Source: Mucilaginibacter sabulilitoris
Lineage (GTDB): Bacteria; Bacteroidota; Bacteroidia; Sphingobacteriales; Sphingobacteriaceae
NCBI RefSeq assembly: GCF_034262375.1
Contig: NZ_CP139558.1
Coordinates: 2,666,001 to 2,730,000 of the forward strand
Reading direction: 5' to 3'
DNA: 64,000 nt
The translations under genes were made by a program, and so were the position numbers. Each line of letters opens with the position of its first letter. Position 1 is the first letter of the stretch. The notes beneath the pieces were generated by a model. It saw only the letters and a program-made list of their open reading frames with translations. It was not told the DNA's origin and made no database searches. This document shows positions 18,849-27,276 of this stretch, one piece after another.

Positions 18849-18899
18849 TGTTCATGTTCATGTTCACAGTCCCGTGAACGCCGTGAACAAATGTGAACA
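18849..18899. repeat. Tandem TGTTCA then spaced GTGAACA repeats
   Basis: Three back-to-back copies of tgttca (18849, 18855, 18861) are followed by three copies of gtgaac(a) (18874, 18883, 18893), the inverse complement. The group lies about 170 bases upstream of the GH43-like start and looks like an operator or multi-site regulator-binding region. Confidence 0.6.
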
Positions 18900-19066
18900 C
18901 TTGATAATCAATTACTTGAATATGTTCATTTGCTGACGCGCGCTACCCTAAGCGTCCTGTTTGAGGTTATTCGCTATGTATGCGTATCAGCTTTATTACA
19001 AATTGGCCGTAGTAAAATGTTTATTTTTATTTTGCCCTGGTTTAACTACCTCATGAAGCCAATTAC

Positions 19067-20137
19067 ATGAAAACACTTATGCCTGCATTTCCGAAATCAG
19101 CAAAACTAACCGTATTGCTATTATGTACTTTGCTGACCGCCGCGTTGCAGAAGGCCCAGGCCCAAAATAAGGACATGTGGATGCTTACCTACTTTCGTCA
19201 GCGTTATCCTACCCGTATTGAGATAGACGCCCAGGGGAAAACCGTTGAGGTGCCTTTACCTGATCCTATGCTTGTAGCGCAGTTGCATATTGCCCTATCA
19301 GCAGACGGCCGCCACTGGACGCCTTTAAACGATAACAAACCGATATGGGACCGGCACATGCGCGATCAGTTTATCCATAAGGGCCCTGATGGTCTTTGGC
19401 GATTGGTAGCAACAGGTGGGGGCAAAGACGCGCCCGACCGCAAAATGTTTGGCCCGAGCTGTATTTATGCTACATCTAAAGATCTTAGGCATTGGCAGTT
19501 TAAACGATATCTGCCCCTGATGAAAGATGTACGTGACGAATCTGGCGCATTGGTAAATAATATCTGGGCGCCCGAATATTTTTACGATGAGGCCACCAGG
19601 GAGTACACCCTCATCTGGTCGTCGACCTTTAAAAGCGAGGGCTGGCAGGAGAGCCGCCTGTGGTACTGCAAAACAAGCAATTGGAAAACCTTTACCCAGG
19701 CAAAAGTACTTTTCGCGCCTCCTTATTCCGTTATAGACGGCACATTGATAAAGCATAACGGAACCTATTACCTGTTTCACAAAGAAGAAGAATTTGGCGT
19801 AAAAACAGGCGAGCGCAGGGGCATCCGTGTTGCCACCTCAAAAAACCTGGAAGGGCCATACACCGTTTACCAGGGCCCGTTAAATGATGGACAAATTGCA
19901 CCAACAATTACCGAGGGCCCCAGTGTTACGCCAGATCCTATAAAACCTGAGGGATGGTTGTTGTACTATGACTACCCCATGGCCGACAAATATGGCATTT
20001 CATCATCGCCCGATTTATTACACTGGACTATTGAGAATGACATAGCACTGCCGCCCGATGCCCGGCATGGCAGCCTGTCGCGGTTAACAGCCGCTGAAGC
20101 AAAAGCGCTGCAAAACGCGTTCCCCAATAGCAAATAG
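19067..20137 (+). CDS. Glycoside hydrolase family 43-like secreted protein
   Basis: 356 residues with a signal peptide (LTVLLLCTLLTAALQKAQAQ) and the five-bladed beta-propeller pattern of GH43 and related families: repeated strands ending in W/Y such as MWMLTYFRQRYPTR, DLRHWQFKRYLPL, NIWAPEYFYDEATREYTLIWSS, LWYCKTSNWKTF and TYYLFHKEE. NNIWAPEYFYD sits where GH43 enzymes carry a catalytic pair. A hydrolase of arabinose- or xylose-type plant glycans is likely, but subfamily and substrate are unclear. It stands alone 240 bases before a DHFR-like gene. Start ATG 19067 gives the signal peptide. Confidence 0.85.
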   Translation: MKTLMPAFPKSAKLTVLLLCTLLTAALQKAQAQNKDMWMLTYFRQRYPTRIEIDAQGKTVEVPLPDPMLVAQLHIALSADGRHWTPLNDNKPIWDRHMRDQFIHKGPDGLWRLVATGGGKDAPDRKMFGPSCIYATSKDLRHWQFKRYLPLMKDVRDESGALVNNIWAPEYFYDEATREYTLIWSSTFKSEGWQESRLWYCKTSNWKTFTQAKVLFAPPYSVIDGTLIKHNGTYYLFHKEEEFGVKTGERRGIRVATSKNLEGPYTVYQGPLNDGQIAPTITEGPSVTPDPIKPEGWLLYYDYPMADKYGISSSPDLLHWTIENDIALPPDARHGSLSRLTAAEAKALQNAFPNSK

Positions 20138-20378
20138 CTACAATAAAGTCAAACTATCTGAAACAAGCGATGGGTTGAAACCAAACACGCGAGCAGGACG
20201 CTTGTGTGTGTAACTGTTGGCTTGATCTATAACCATTTTGATGTATCGATTATTACCATAATAATAAGCGAGTAAAATAAGAATCGTCGCAAAATGCCCC
20301 TCAATTTGTCATGATTTCCCCTTGTGCGTGTATACCGTCTCTTTTACCTTTATACAAACATTAAACCAATAAATCAAA

Positions 20379-20948
20379 ATGAGAAAGATCAGGATATTTG
20401 AACATATCTCGCTTGACGGCGTGATTGAACATGACGGAGATTACACCTATGGCGCATGGACAACACCCTATCGAAGCCCTGCCGGGGCGGCAATGCTTTT
20501 TGAGGCATACGGACCAAATTTTGACCTGCTGCTTGCCCGCCATACCTACGATATATTTAGTGGCTTTTGGCCTAATGCCGGAGATTTCCCAATGGCAAAT
20601 GCTATAAATGCTGCAACTAAATATATCGCAACCCACCGGCCCGACAGCCTGGAATGGGGCCCGGTGCGGGATTTGGGTGAGGATATTATAGGGGCGATTC
20701 GCGATCTCAAGTCAACGGATGGTCCCGACCTGATCGTTGTAGGAAGTGCGACGCTAACGTCCGTGTTGCTGGACAAGGGACTGGCCGACGAGGTTGTGCT
20801 CATTACCTACCCGGTGTTGCTTGGCCGGGGTAAACGCTTATTGGCGGACAGTATTAACGCCCGGGAACTTGCTTTTGTTGACTCGAAGACTACTTCCACG
20901 GGTTTGCTCTTAAACACTTATAAGCACGTTGGGCCGCTGAAAAAATAA
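20379..20948 (+). CDS. RibD-C / dihydrofolate reductase-like protein
   Basis: 189-residue member of the RibD C-terminal (DHFR fold) family. MRKIRIFEHISLDGVIEHDG at the N-terminus and GPDLIVVGSATLTSVLLDKGLADEVVLITYPVLLGRGKRLL-type core (glycine-rich VVGSATL, then the LADEVVLITYPVLLG strand) are diagnostic. Such proteins bind NADPH; many are uncharacterised reductases. Cytoplasmic. Followed by the terminator at 21027-21064. Confidence 0.9.
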   Translation: MRKIRIFEHISLDGVIEHDGDYTYGAWTTPYRSPAGAAMLFEAYGPNFDLLLARHTYDIFSGFWPNAGDFPMANAINAATKYIATHRPDSLEWGPVRDLGEDIIGAIRDLKSTDGPDLIVVGSATLTSVLLDKGLADEVVLITYPVLLGRGKRLLADSINARELAFVDSKTTSTGLLLNTYKHVGPLKK

Positions 20949-21026
20949 TCTTTCGCCGAGATGTTGGCGGTTGAGCGAACCGCGGGTCTATTATTATCGA
21001 TTTGCCCCGGCTGTCTGCCATCAAAA

Positions 21027-21064
21027 ACAAAAGCCCTGATACCAACATGTATCAGGGCTTTTGT
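21027..21064. terminator. Intrinsic terminator, copy 1 of a matched pair
   Basis: Arms 21027-21042 and 21049-21064 (16 bases, 6-base loop) with T-rich ends. Nearly the same hairpin recurs at 23509-23546 after the acyltransferase gene. Confidence 0.85.
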
Positions 21065-21228
21065 ACTGTACCACCCGTAAAACTGCAAAGCTTTATCTCC
21101 GGTAAAACGGCGGGTAATGTTTTGTCGGAATTTACCCCCAAAGTTGTCGTTTTTACACAGTATCTAATCCTAAAGCGCTTCCCATCTTTGTATTGTCAAT
21201 TAAATTCAAACTAAACTTAAATACTGTT

Positions 21229-22104
21229 ATGAAAAATTTATTCAAAACACCTAATCCCCTTAAATCGATACTGCTAATTACAATCATTCTGTTTGCAGCA
21301 TCCCGATCAAACGGACAACAAATCAAACCTTCCGATAGTGGCTACGCACCTGTTAACGGCATCAAAGTTTATTACGAGGTATATGGCGAGGGCAAGCCTA
21401 TAGTTTTACTGCATGGTGCCTTTATGACAATTAATATGAACTGGGGCCAATTGATCCCTGAGCTGTCAAAAACCAGGAAGGTAATTGCCATTGAATTGCA
21501 GGGACACGGACATACGCAGTTTTCAGACAGAAAATTAGACCACGCTACTCTGGCAAGTGATGTGGCAGGCGTAATGGACTACCTGAAAATTGACAGCGCC
21601 GATGTAGCAGGCTATAGCTTCGGCGGCGCTGTGGCTTACAAGTTTGCTATACAATACCCTAAACGGGTAAGAAAATTAGTGATTATTTCTTCTACTTATA
21701 AAAGTACCGGCTGGATGCCCGAAATAAATAACGCGTTTAAAGGCATGAAGCCTGAATTATTTGCAAATAGCCCTATGAAAGCAGCATACGATGCGGTAGC
21801 ACCTGATAAAACAAAATGGACAAAGTTCTTAGAACAGATGATTGCTTATGCTCAGACTCCATTTGACTTCGGTGACTCCAATATTTCGAAAATTTCTGCG
21901 CCTGTATTAATCATATCCGGTGATAATGACGGACTGGATAAAATTGAATTGATAAAAACATATAAATTATTAGGAGGCGCTGTTGCTGCTGATTTGGGAA
22001 CAATGCCAAAATCGCAATTGGCCATAGTTCCTGCACAGAGCCATGTAAGCCTGATGAAGCAAACACCAACAATATTGGGCTATCTGGATAGTTTTTTAAA
22101 GTAA
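21229..22104 (+). CDS. Alpha/beta hydrolase
   Basis: ATG 21229 is preferred over 21193 because it begins a signal peptide (PLKSILLITIILFAASRSNG); the protein is about 291 residues. The alpha/beta-hydrolase fold is complete: HG in VLLHGAFMT, nucleophile Ser in AGYSFGGAVAY, acid Asp in SGDNDGLD and His in PAQSHVSLMK. Substrate is unknown; peroxidase- or esterase-like proline-rich subtypes are possible. Exported by signal peptide to the periplasm. It lies between terminators and shares a strand with the acyltransferase after a gap that holds an AraC relic. Confidence 0.9.
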   Translation: MKNLFKTPNPLKSILLITIILFAASRSNGQQIKPSDSGYAPVNGIKVYYEVYGEGKPIVLLHGAFMTINMNWGQLIPELSKTRKVIAIELQGHGHTQFSDRKLDHATLASDVAGVMDYLKIDSADVAGYSFGGAVAYKFAIQYPKRVRKLVIISSTYKSTGWMPEINNAFKGMKPELFANSPMKAAYDAVAPDKTKWTKFLEQMIAYAQTPFDFGDSNISKISAPVLIISGDNDGLDKIELIKTYKLLGGAVAADLGTMPKSQLAIVPAQSHVSLMKQTPTILGYLDSFLK

Positions 22105-22246
22105 GAAGATTCTGATAGAGGCAAAGAATAAGGCGAAAAATGAAATGAACCTGATGATATCAATAACAGAAACCGGAGTTCAGGTAGCGTACCATTTAAA
22201 ACTAAAACGATCAATAGCGGCTTTATGGAATAGCCGATAAGTCAGA

Positions 22247-22384
22247 TTAATAAAAATATAATGCATAACTGCAATAGGCAAAGCCAAGTTCGCAGGCGAT
22301 TTCACTTATTGTCATGTCGGCTGGGCACCGATACATTTTCTTTTTTATAATTTGCGCCAGTTTTAATTCATAGTCTGTATATCC
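22247..22384 (-). pseudogene. Relic of an AraC-type regulator C-terminus
   Basis: Reading leftward this stretch encodes about 45 residues with ...LKLAQIIKKKMYRCPADMTI... then SEIACELGFAYCSYALYFY, closely resembling the second helix-turn-helix of AraC proteins (TISEIAxELGFxxxSYFSRxF). There is no good start codon upstream in frame within the intergenic region and the C-terminal helix ends early at a stop at 22247, so it looks like a truncated fragment. It overlaps nothing in sense. It could be a chance match; confidence is modest. Confidence 0.4.
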
Positions 22385-22394
22385 AATTATATTA

Positions 22395-23501
22395 ATGAAC
22401 AATAATGAGCTGGCCACCAAGCCACACTACCTTATATTAGACGGTCTTCGCGGTGTCGCAGCCATAATCGTTGTAACATTTCACCTAACCGAGCCTTTAG
22501 CCACCGGTCATTTAGATATCCTCGTCAATCACGGTTACCTGGCAGTCGACCTTTTCTTTTTATTATCAGGTTTCGTGATCGGATATGCTTATGACGACCG
22601 CTGGCATAAAATGACCGTTGGCAGTTTTTTCAAACGCCGTATAGAACGTCTTCAACCAATGGTAGTTTTAGGGATGACCCTCGGCGCTATCGGGTTCTAT
22701 TTTACGGATTCTACGCTATGGCCGCTCATTCACACTGTTCCTGTCTGGAAGATGCTGCTGGTGATGCTGATCGGTTATACTATCCTGCCCGTACCATTAT
22801 CGCTTGATATACGTGGCTGGGAAGAGATGCACCCCCTGAACAGCGTGGGATGGTCATTGTTCTTTGAATACATTGCCAACATTCTTTATGCTATCTGGAT
22901 CAGGAAATTCTCCAAAACAGCATTAACTATTTTAGTAATCGTTTCAGCAATCGCACTTGCACACCTGGCAATCACAAATGGAGACCTCAGTGGTGGCTGG
23001 ACACTAAATGTGGAACAGGTACGCATTGGGCTAACCCGTACCATGTACCCTTTCTTTGCCGGTCTGTTACTTTCACGGGTAGCGAAGCCGACCCGAATTA
23101 AAAACGCCTTTTTATGGTGCAGCCTTTTAGTAGCTATCGTACTTTACATGCCACGTATTGGCGGCGCTGAGCATGTTTGGATGAATGGGATCTATGAATC
23201 TGTTTGCATTATCATCGTTTTCCCGCTAATAGTATACCTTGGCGCCAGTGGCGTGATGCAAACTCAAAGGGAGAACAGGATATGCAAATTTTTAGGTGAT
23301 ATATCCTATCCGCTTTACCTGGTACATTACCCGTTGGTCTATTTTTATGTTGCCTGGATTAGCAATCATAAAGGCGTAACAATTGTGCAGGCGTGGCCCT
23401 ATGCATTACTCATTTTAACAGGTACGATCATTTTAGCCTACGCTGCATTGAAATGGTATGATGAGCCGGTTCGCAAATGGTTGCGGAAAAAGCTTGGGTA
23501 G
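22395..23501 (+). CDS. Acyltransferase 3 family membrane protein
   Basis: 368 residues of the acyltransferase-3 family, about ten transmembrane segments. The family's active-site His is in the first segment region (AAIIVVTFHLTEPLATG) and RIERLQPMVVLG and ISYPLYLVHYPLVYF are typical family motifs. It transfers an acyl group (often acetyl or succinyl) onto cell-surface sugars, such as exopolysaccharide, or small molecules. It is followed by a terminator (23509-23546). Acceptor unknown. Confidence 0.93.
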   Translation: MNNNELATKPHYLILDGLRGVAAIIVVTFHLTEPLATGHLDILVNHGYLAVDLFFLLSGFVIGYAYDDRWHKMTVGSFFKRRIERLQPMVVLGMTLGAIGFYFTDSTLWPLIHTVPVWKMLLVMLIGYTILPVPLSLDIRGWEEMHPLNSVGWSLFFEYIANILYAIWIRKFSKTALTILVIVSAIALAHLAITNGDLSGGWTLNVEQVRIGLTRTMYPFFAGLLLSRVAKPTRIKNAFLWCSLLVAIVLYMPRIGGAEHVWMNGIYESVCIIIVFPLIVYLGASGVMQTQRENRICKFLGDISYPLYLVHYPLVYFYVAWISNHKGVTIVQAWPYALLILTGTIILAYAALKWYDEPVRKWLRKKLG

Positions 23502-23508
23502 GATCAAA

Positions 23509-23546
23509 ACAAAGGCCCTGATACGGACATGTATCAGGGCTTTTGT
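23509..23546. terminator. Intrinsic terminator, copy 2 of a matched pair
   Basis: Arms 23509-23524 and 23531-23546 (16 bases with one G-T pair). Loop-proximal bases and the flank match the hairpin at 21027-21064, including ggaca t versus ccaacat, so the two are copies. Confidence 0.85.
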
Positions 23547-23620
23547 ACTGACAGTGGGAAATTAATTGAACACCTTAATTCAAAAAGTTTTTAAAGATTT
23601 TTTTAGTTCATTCACCAATT

Positions 23621-23650
23621 CAAAAGCGAACAGTAACCTGTCCGCTTTTG
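23621..23650. terminator. Possible additional hairpin
   Basis: Eight-base arms caaaagcg / cgcttttg (23621-23628 and 23643-23650) extended by an inner four-base stem. It sits 87 bases before the AraC-FtsX gene and could be a weak terminator or leader hairpin. Confidence 0.35.
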
Positions 23651-23736
23651 TTGCATAAAGTAATTTTATTTTTCATAATTTTATCATAATCAGTTTGTTT
23701 CTAATTTGGAATGATGATTGAAGCTGCTGACTTTAC

Positions 23737-26700
23737 TTGCAACTCTATTTCCCTCATATCAATCCGTATGACCTTGTCTCGCTGGGAACCCTGTTCTCGG
23801 GGATGACGGTCGCGTTGCTTTTAGGATTAGCTAAAAAGCCCGGCCAGGCAGCTAACTTGTTTTTGGGATCGGCATTAGCGGTGATCATATTAAAGGCCAG
23901 CGGGCTTATACCGTTTTTTTTACCGGCACTGGGTCCGCTACTGTATTTTTATGTAAGACAGCTAACATCCCCCGACCGGCGATTCCGCTGGAAAGATATA
24001 CTGCATTTTTCCTCCTTGCTTGCAGGATACTGGCTGCCGGTATGGCTGGTTTTAATTTCGGTCATCATCTATTTGTACTTATCGCATCGGCTGATAGAGG
24101 ATTTCTACCAAAGATTGCGGCCGGTGCTGATGGACAGGCCGCGCTATGCGTTCCGCCGACTGGACAGCACGTTGCTGATGCTTGGCTTGTTTTGCACAGC
24201 ATCGTTATTTAATGATATTTTTTATTTGGCTGTTGCCTTTGCACTGATTGCTGTGGCCGTGGAAGCGGTGCTGAAGCCTGATAACGATGTCCGACCGACC
24301 CTGCCAATAACGGACAGATCAGATGTAAGGGAGAAGGGCCGGAGACTAAAAGAAGCAGTTGCGGCAAATCGCTTATATGAGGATGCGGAACTGATATTGA
24401 CCAGGCTGGCGGTGAAACTTGCGATCCACCCTCATGACCTGTCCCGGATCATAAACCTGGGGCTGGAAAAGAACTTCAGCGATTTTATTAATGAATTCCG
24501 TGTTCGTGAAGTTGCCTGGAAAATGCAGGATCCGGCCTACGAGCGGCTCACGCTGTTGGGCATCGCTTATGAGTCTGGGTTCAATTCTCAAAGAACTTTC
24601 AACCGGGTTTTCAAAGAGATGACCGGAAAAACGCCGGCTGAATACAAAAACAGCTTAAAAAAAGAGTTGCCAATTGATAAGTTGGCCACCCCGCCACGAA
24701 TACGACCGCTAATATTGCGTCTGGAAAGCCCGCCAAACTGGGCCCGCGGAACATTAAAACGGAATTTTATGTTTAAGAATTATTTAAAGATCGCCTGGCG
24801 CAATACTATCGGTAACAAAGTTTACAGTGCCCTCAATATTACCGGACTCGCAGCAGGGATCTCTGTAACGTTACTGATCGCATTATGGGCCTGGCACGAA
24901 TATTCCTATGACCGTTTTTTACCCAATTACACGCAGCTTTACCAGATCAAACTGAACTTTGACCAGAATGGCGATATCCAAACGCAAAGCGGCGGTTGTC
25001 TACCTATTGCCAACGCCTTGCGCAATAATTTTCCGGAAGTAAAATACGTTGCTGAGACAGGTTGGACATCAAGACACAGTCTGATAGTCGGGGGTAAAAA
25101 GCTGTACCAGCAGGGTATGATCGTAGGGAGTGACTTTTTAAAGATGTTTCAGTTTCATTTGCTTTCAGGCAATCCCGCTACTGTGCTGAATGAACCGTTT
25201 TCTATCATCCTTACCGAATCTACTGCTAAAGCCTTGTTTGGCAATGATGATCCGATTGGTAAAGTGGTGAGGATAGATAACGGGCATGACGTTAAAGTAG
25301 CCGGTTTAATGGAAGATATACCAGACAATTCCACGTTGCAGTTCAACTACTTGCTACCGTTTAGCTATTGGGAGCAGACGGAACCCTTTGTAAAAGAAGC
25401 CAGGACGGACTGGACACATTACCCCTTTGATCAGTACGTTGAATTGCAGCCGGGCGTAACCGAAGAACAATTTGCCCCTAAGATCAAAAACCTGCTCCAC
25501 GGGCACGATCCCATCCATAAAGTCTCTATCGTTTTACAGCCGGTAAAAAACTGGCGCTTGTATTCGGAGTTTAAAAACGGAAAAGCAGCCGGGGGATTTA
25601 TTGTTTATGTGCGAATGTTCTGTATCATCGGCGCATTGGTGCTGCTGATCGCCTGTATCAATTTCGTTAACCTCTTTACTGCTCGTTCCGAAAAAAAAGC
25701 AAAGGAAGTTGGGGTGCGGAAAGCGATAGGTTCGAACCGGGCGAACCTGATTTTCCAGTTCCTGACCGAATCTGTTTTGGTGACCTTTATCGCGGCATTG
25801 CTGGCTATTGGCATGATTCAGTTATCCTTGCCCGCTTTTAATACTCTTACAAGCAATTCGCTTAAGATTCCTTATGCCGAGCCACTGTTTTGGGTACTGC
25901 TACTTGTGTTTGTTTTATTTACCGGCATAGTGGCCGGCAGCCGGCCGGCTTTTTACCTCTCTTCGTTTAACCCGATTAAAGTTCTGCGCGGCACGCTCCA
26001 GATGGGCAAAGCAGCGGCGCTGCCACGTAAAATACTGGTCGTGATTCAATTTACCTGTTCCATTGCGCTAATTACCGGTACGGTCATTATTTATCAACAG
26101 ATCAGCCATGTTAAAAGCAGGCCCGTCGGCTATGATACCGACCGCCTGGTAATGACTACCATCTCCGGTGACCTGAACCGCAATTATACCGCCCTTAAAT
26201 ATGCCTTATTGCAAAGTGGTTTTGTAAGCAGTGTTACCAGGTCATCCGGCCCGGTGACTGATTTCCAGGCCGGTTGCAGCTTGTTAAACTGGCCCGGGAA
26301 AAACGCCGGTGAAACGGTCGCGATGAATACTGCATCTGTTTCAGAAGACTATTTCAAAACGGTTGGTACTAAGATGGAAGAAGGAAAGGAATTTGCCGGC
26401 ACGCCCGCTGACACTCTCCATGTTATTCTCAACGAAGCAGCTGTAGCACTGCTTCGGCTAAAAGCCCCGGTCGGTCAAATGGTGACCACCGAATACTCAA
26501 AAGCGCCATTGCGGATCATTGGTGTGGTTCGGAACGCAATTATCGGCTCACCTTTTTCGGCCATTCACCCTGCCTTATTTGTTTACAATCCAAGTTGGGC
26601 CAGTACGGTGATTTACCGCCTTAAGCCTCATATAAACTTACACGATGCGGTAAGCAAACTCGCAATCATTTTTAACAAATTTAATCCTGCCTATCCATAC

Positions 26701-27138
26701 GATTATCAATTCACCGATGCAGTTTATGACAGCAAATTCAAACAGCAGCAATTGGTTGGCAAACTCTCTGCTGTTTTCGCAGGCTTGACCATTCTGATCT
26801 CCTGTTTGGGCCTCTTCGGTCTGGCGGCCTATATGGCGGAACAACGCACAAAGGAGATCGGTATTCGTAAGGTTTTGGGTGCGTCTGTCAGCAATGTCTG
26901 GTTGTTATTATCCAAAGACTTTATTGTGCTCGTGATCATCGGTTGTGTCATTGCGTCACCCCTGGCTTTTTATTTTATGAATAGTTGGCTCCGGCAATAT
27001 GATTACCGCATCACTATTGGACCATCGGTATTCATTTTATCTGCCTCAATAGCTATTGTCATCACTTTAATCACCATAAGTTTCCAGGCGATAAAAGCGG
27101 CCTTAGCCAATCCCGTAACGAGCCTTAGAAACGAATAA
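23737..27138 (+). CDS. Fused membrane AraC regulator and FtsX-type ABC permease
   Basis: 1133 residues with two unrelated halves in one frame. Residues 1-160 have several hydrophobic segments (ALAVIILKASGLIPFFLPAL; WLPVWLVLISVIIYLYL); residues about 240-310 are an AraC helix-turn-helix (LGIAYESGFNSQRTFNRVFKEMTG). From residue 345 (ATG 24769, MFKNYLKIAWRN) a complete 790-residue FtsX/MacB permease follows, with four helices and two extracytoplasmic domains; the last TM block is VSNVWLLLSKDFIVLVIIG. Permeases of this type usually start as separate genes, so this is either a real sensor-permease fusion or a start-stop fusion from loss of a stop. The only start in frame is TTG 23737 or ATG 23803. 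No ATPase is adjacent. Function unknown. Confidence 0.88.
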   Translation: MQLYFPHINPYDLVSLGTLFSGMTVALLLGLAKKPGQAANLFLGSALAVIILKASGLIPFFLPALGPLLYFYVRQLTSPDRRFRWKDILHFSSLLAGYWLPVWLVLISVIIYLYLSHRLIEDFYQRLRPVLMDRPRYAFRRLDSTLLMLGLFCTASLFNDIFYLAVAFALIAVAVEAVLKPDNDVRPTLPITDRSDVREKGRRLKEAVAANRLYEDAELILTRLAVKLAIHPHDLSRIINLGLEKNFSDFINEFRVREVAWKMQDPAYERLTLLGIAYESGFNSQRTFNRVFKEMTGKTPAEYKNSLKKELPIDKLATPPRIRPLILRLESPPNWARGTLKRNFMFKNYLKIAWRNTIGNKVYSALNITGLAAGISVTLLIALWAWHEYSYDRFLPNYTQLYQIKLNFDQNGDIQTQSGGCLPIANALRNNFPEVKYVAETGWTSRHSLIVGGKKLYQQGMIVGSDFLKMFQFHLLSGNPATVLNEPFSIILTESTAKALFGNDDPIGKVVRIDNGHDVKVAGLMEDIPDNSTLQFNYLLPFSYWEQTEPFVKEARTDWTHYPFDQYVELQPGVTEEQFAPKIKNLLHGHDPIHKVSIVLQPVKNWRLYSEFKNGKAAGGFIVYVRMFCIIGALVLLIACINFVNLFTARSEKKAKEVGVRKAIGSNRANLIFQFLTESVLVTFIAALLAIGMIQLSLPAFNTLTSNSLKIPYAEPLFWVLLLVFVLFTGIVAGSRPAFYLSSFNPIKVLRGTLQMGKAAALPRKILVVIQFTCSIALITGTVIIYQQISHVKSRPVGYDTDRLVMTTISGDLNRNYTALKYALLQSGFVSSVTRSSGPVTDFQAGCSLLNWPGKNAGETVAMNTASVSEDYFKTVGTKMEEGKEFAGTPADTLHVILNEAAVALLRLKAPVGQMVTTEYSKAPLRIIGVVRNAIIGSPFSAIHPALFVYNPSWASTVIYRLKPHINLHDAVSKLAIIFNKFNPAYPYDYQFTDAVYDSKFKQQQLVGKLSAVFAGLTILISCLGLFGLAAYMAEQRTKEIGIRKVLGASVSNVWLLLSKDFIVLVIIGCVIASPLAFYFMNSWLRQYDYRITIGPSVFILSASIAIVITLITISFQAIKAALANPVTSLRNE

Positions 27139-27276
27139 TTTGGTTAACCTGCTAAAAGGAATTTAGGTCCTTAAGCGTAGGATCTGAAGATTTGAAATAA
27201 TTGTGCTTTTAATCGCTTATAACAGCGTTTTAGGCGCAATGGTATGCATCTTATTTATTGTATCATATCTAATAGG

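Larger units (their letters stand above)
18703..19066. other. Intergenic region with a TGTTCA/TGAACA array
   Basis: About 364 bases holding the terminator at 18712-18745 and a cluster of short repeats at 18849-18899 (separate entries). Nothing else was recognised up to the start of the GH43-like gene. Confidence 0.5.

Noticed and set aside
21002-21214. 70-residue plus-strand frame
   Set aside because: It runs straight through the terminator hairpin at 21027-21064 and has no similarity to any family.
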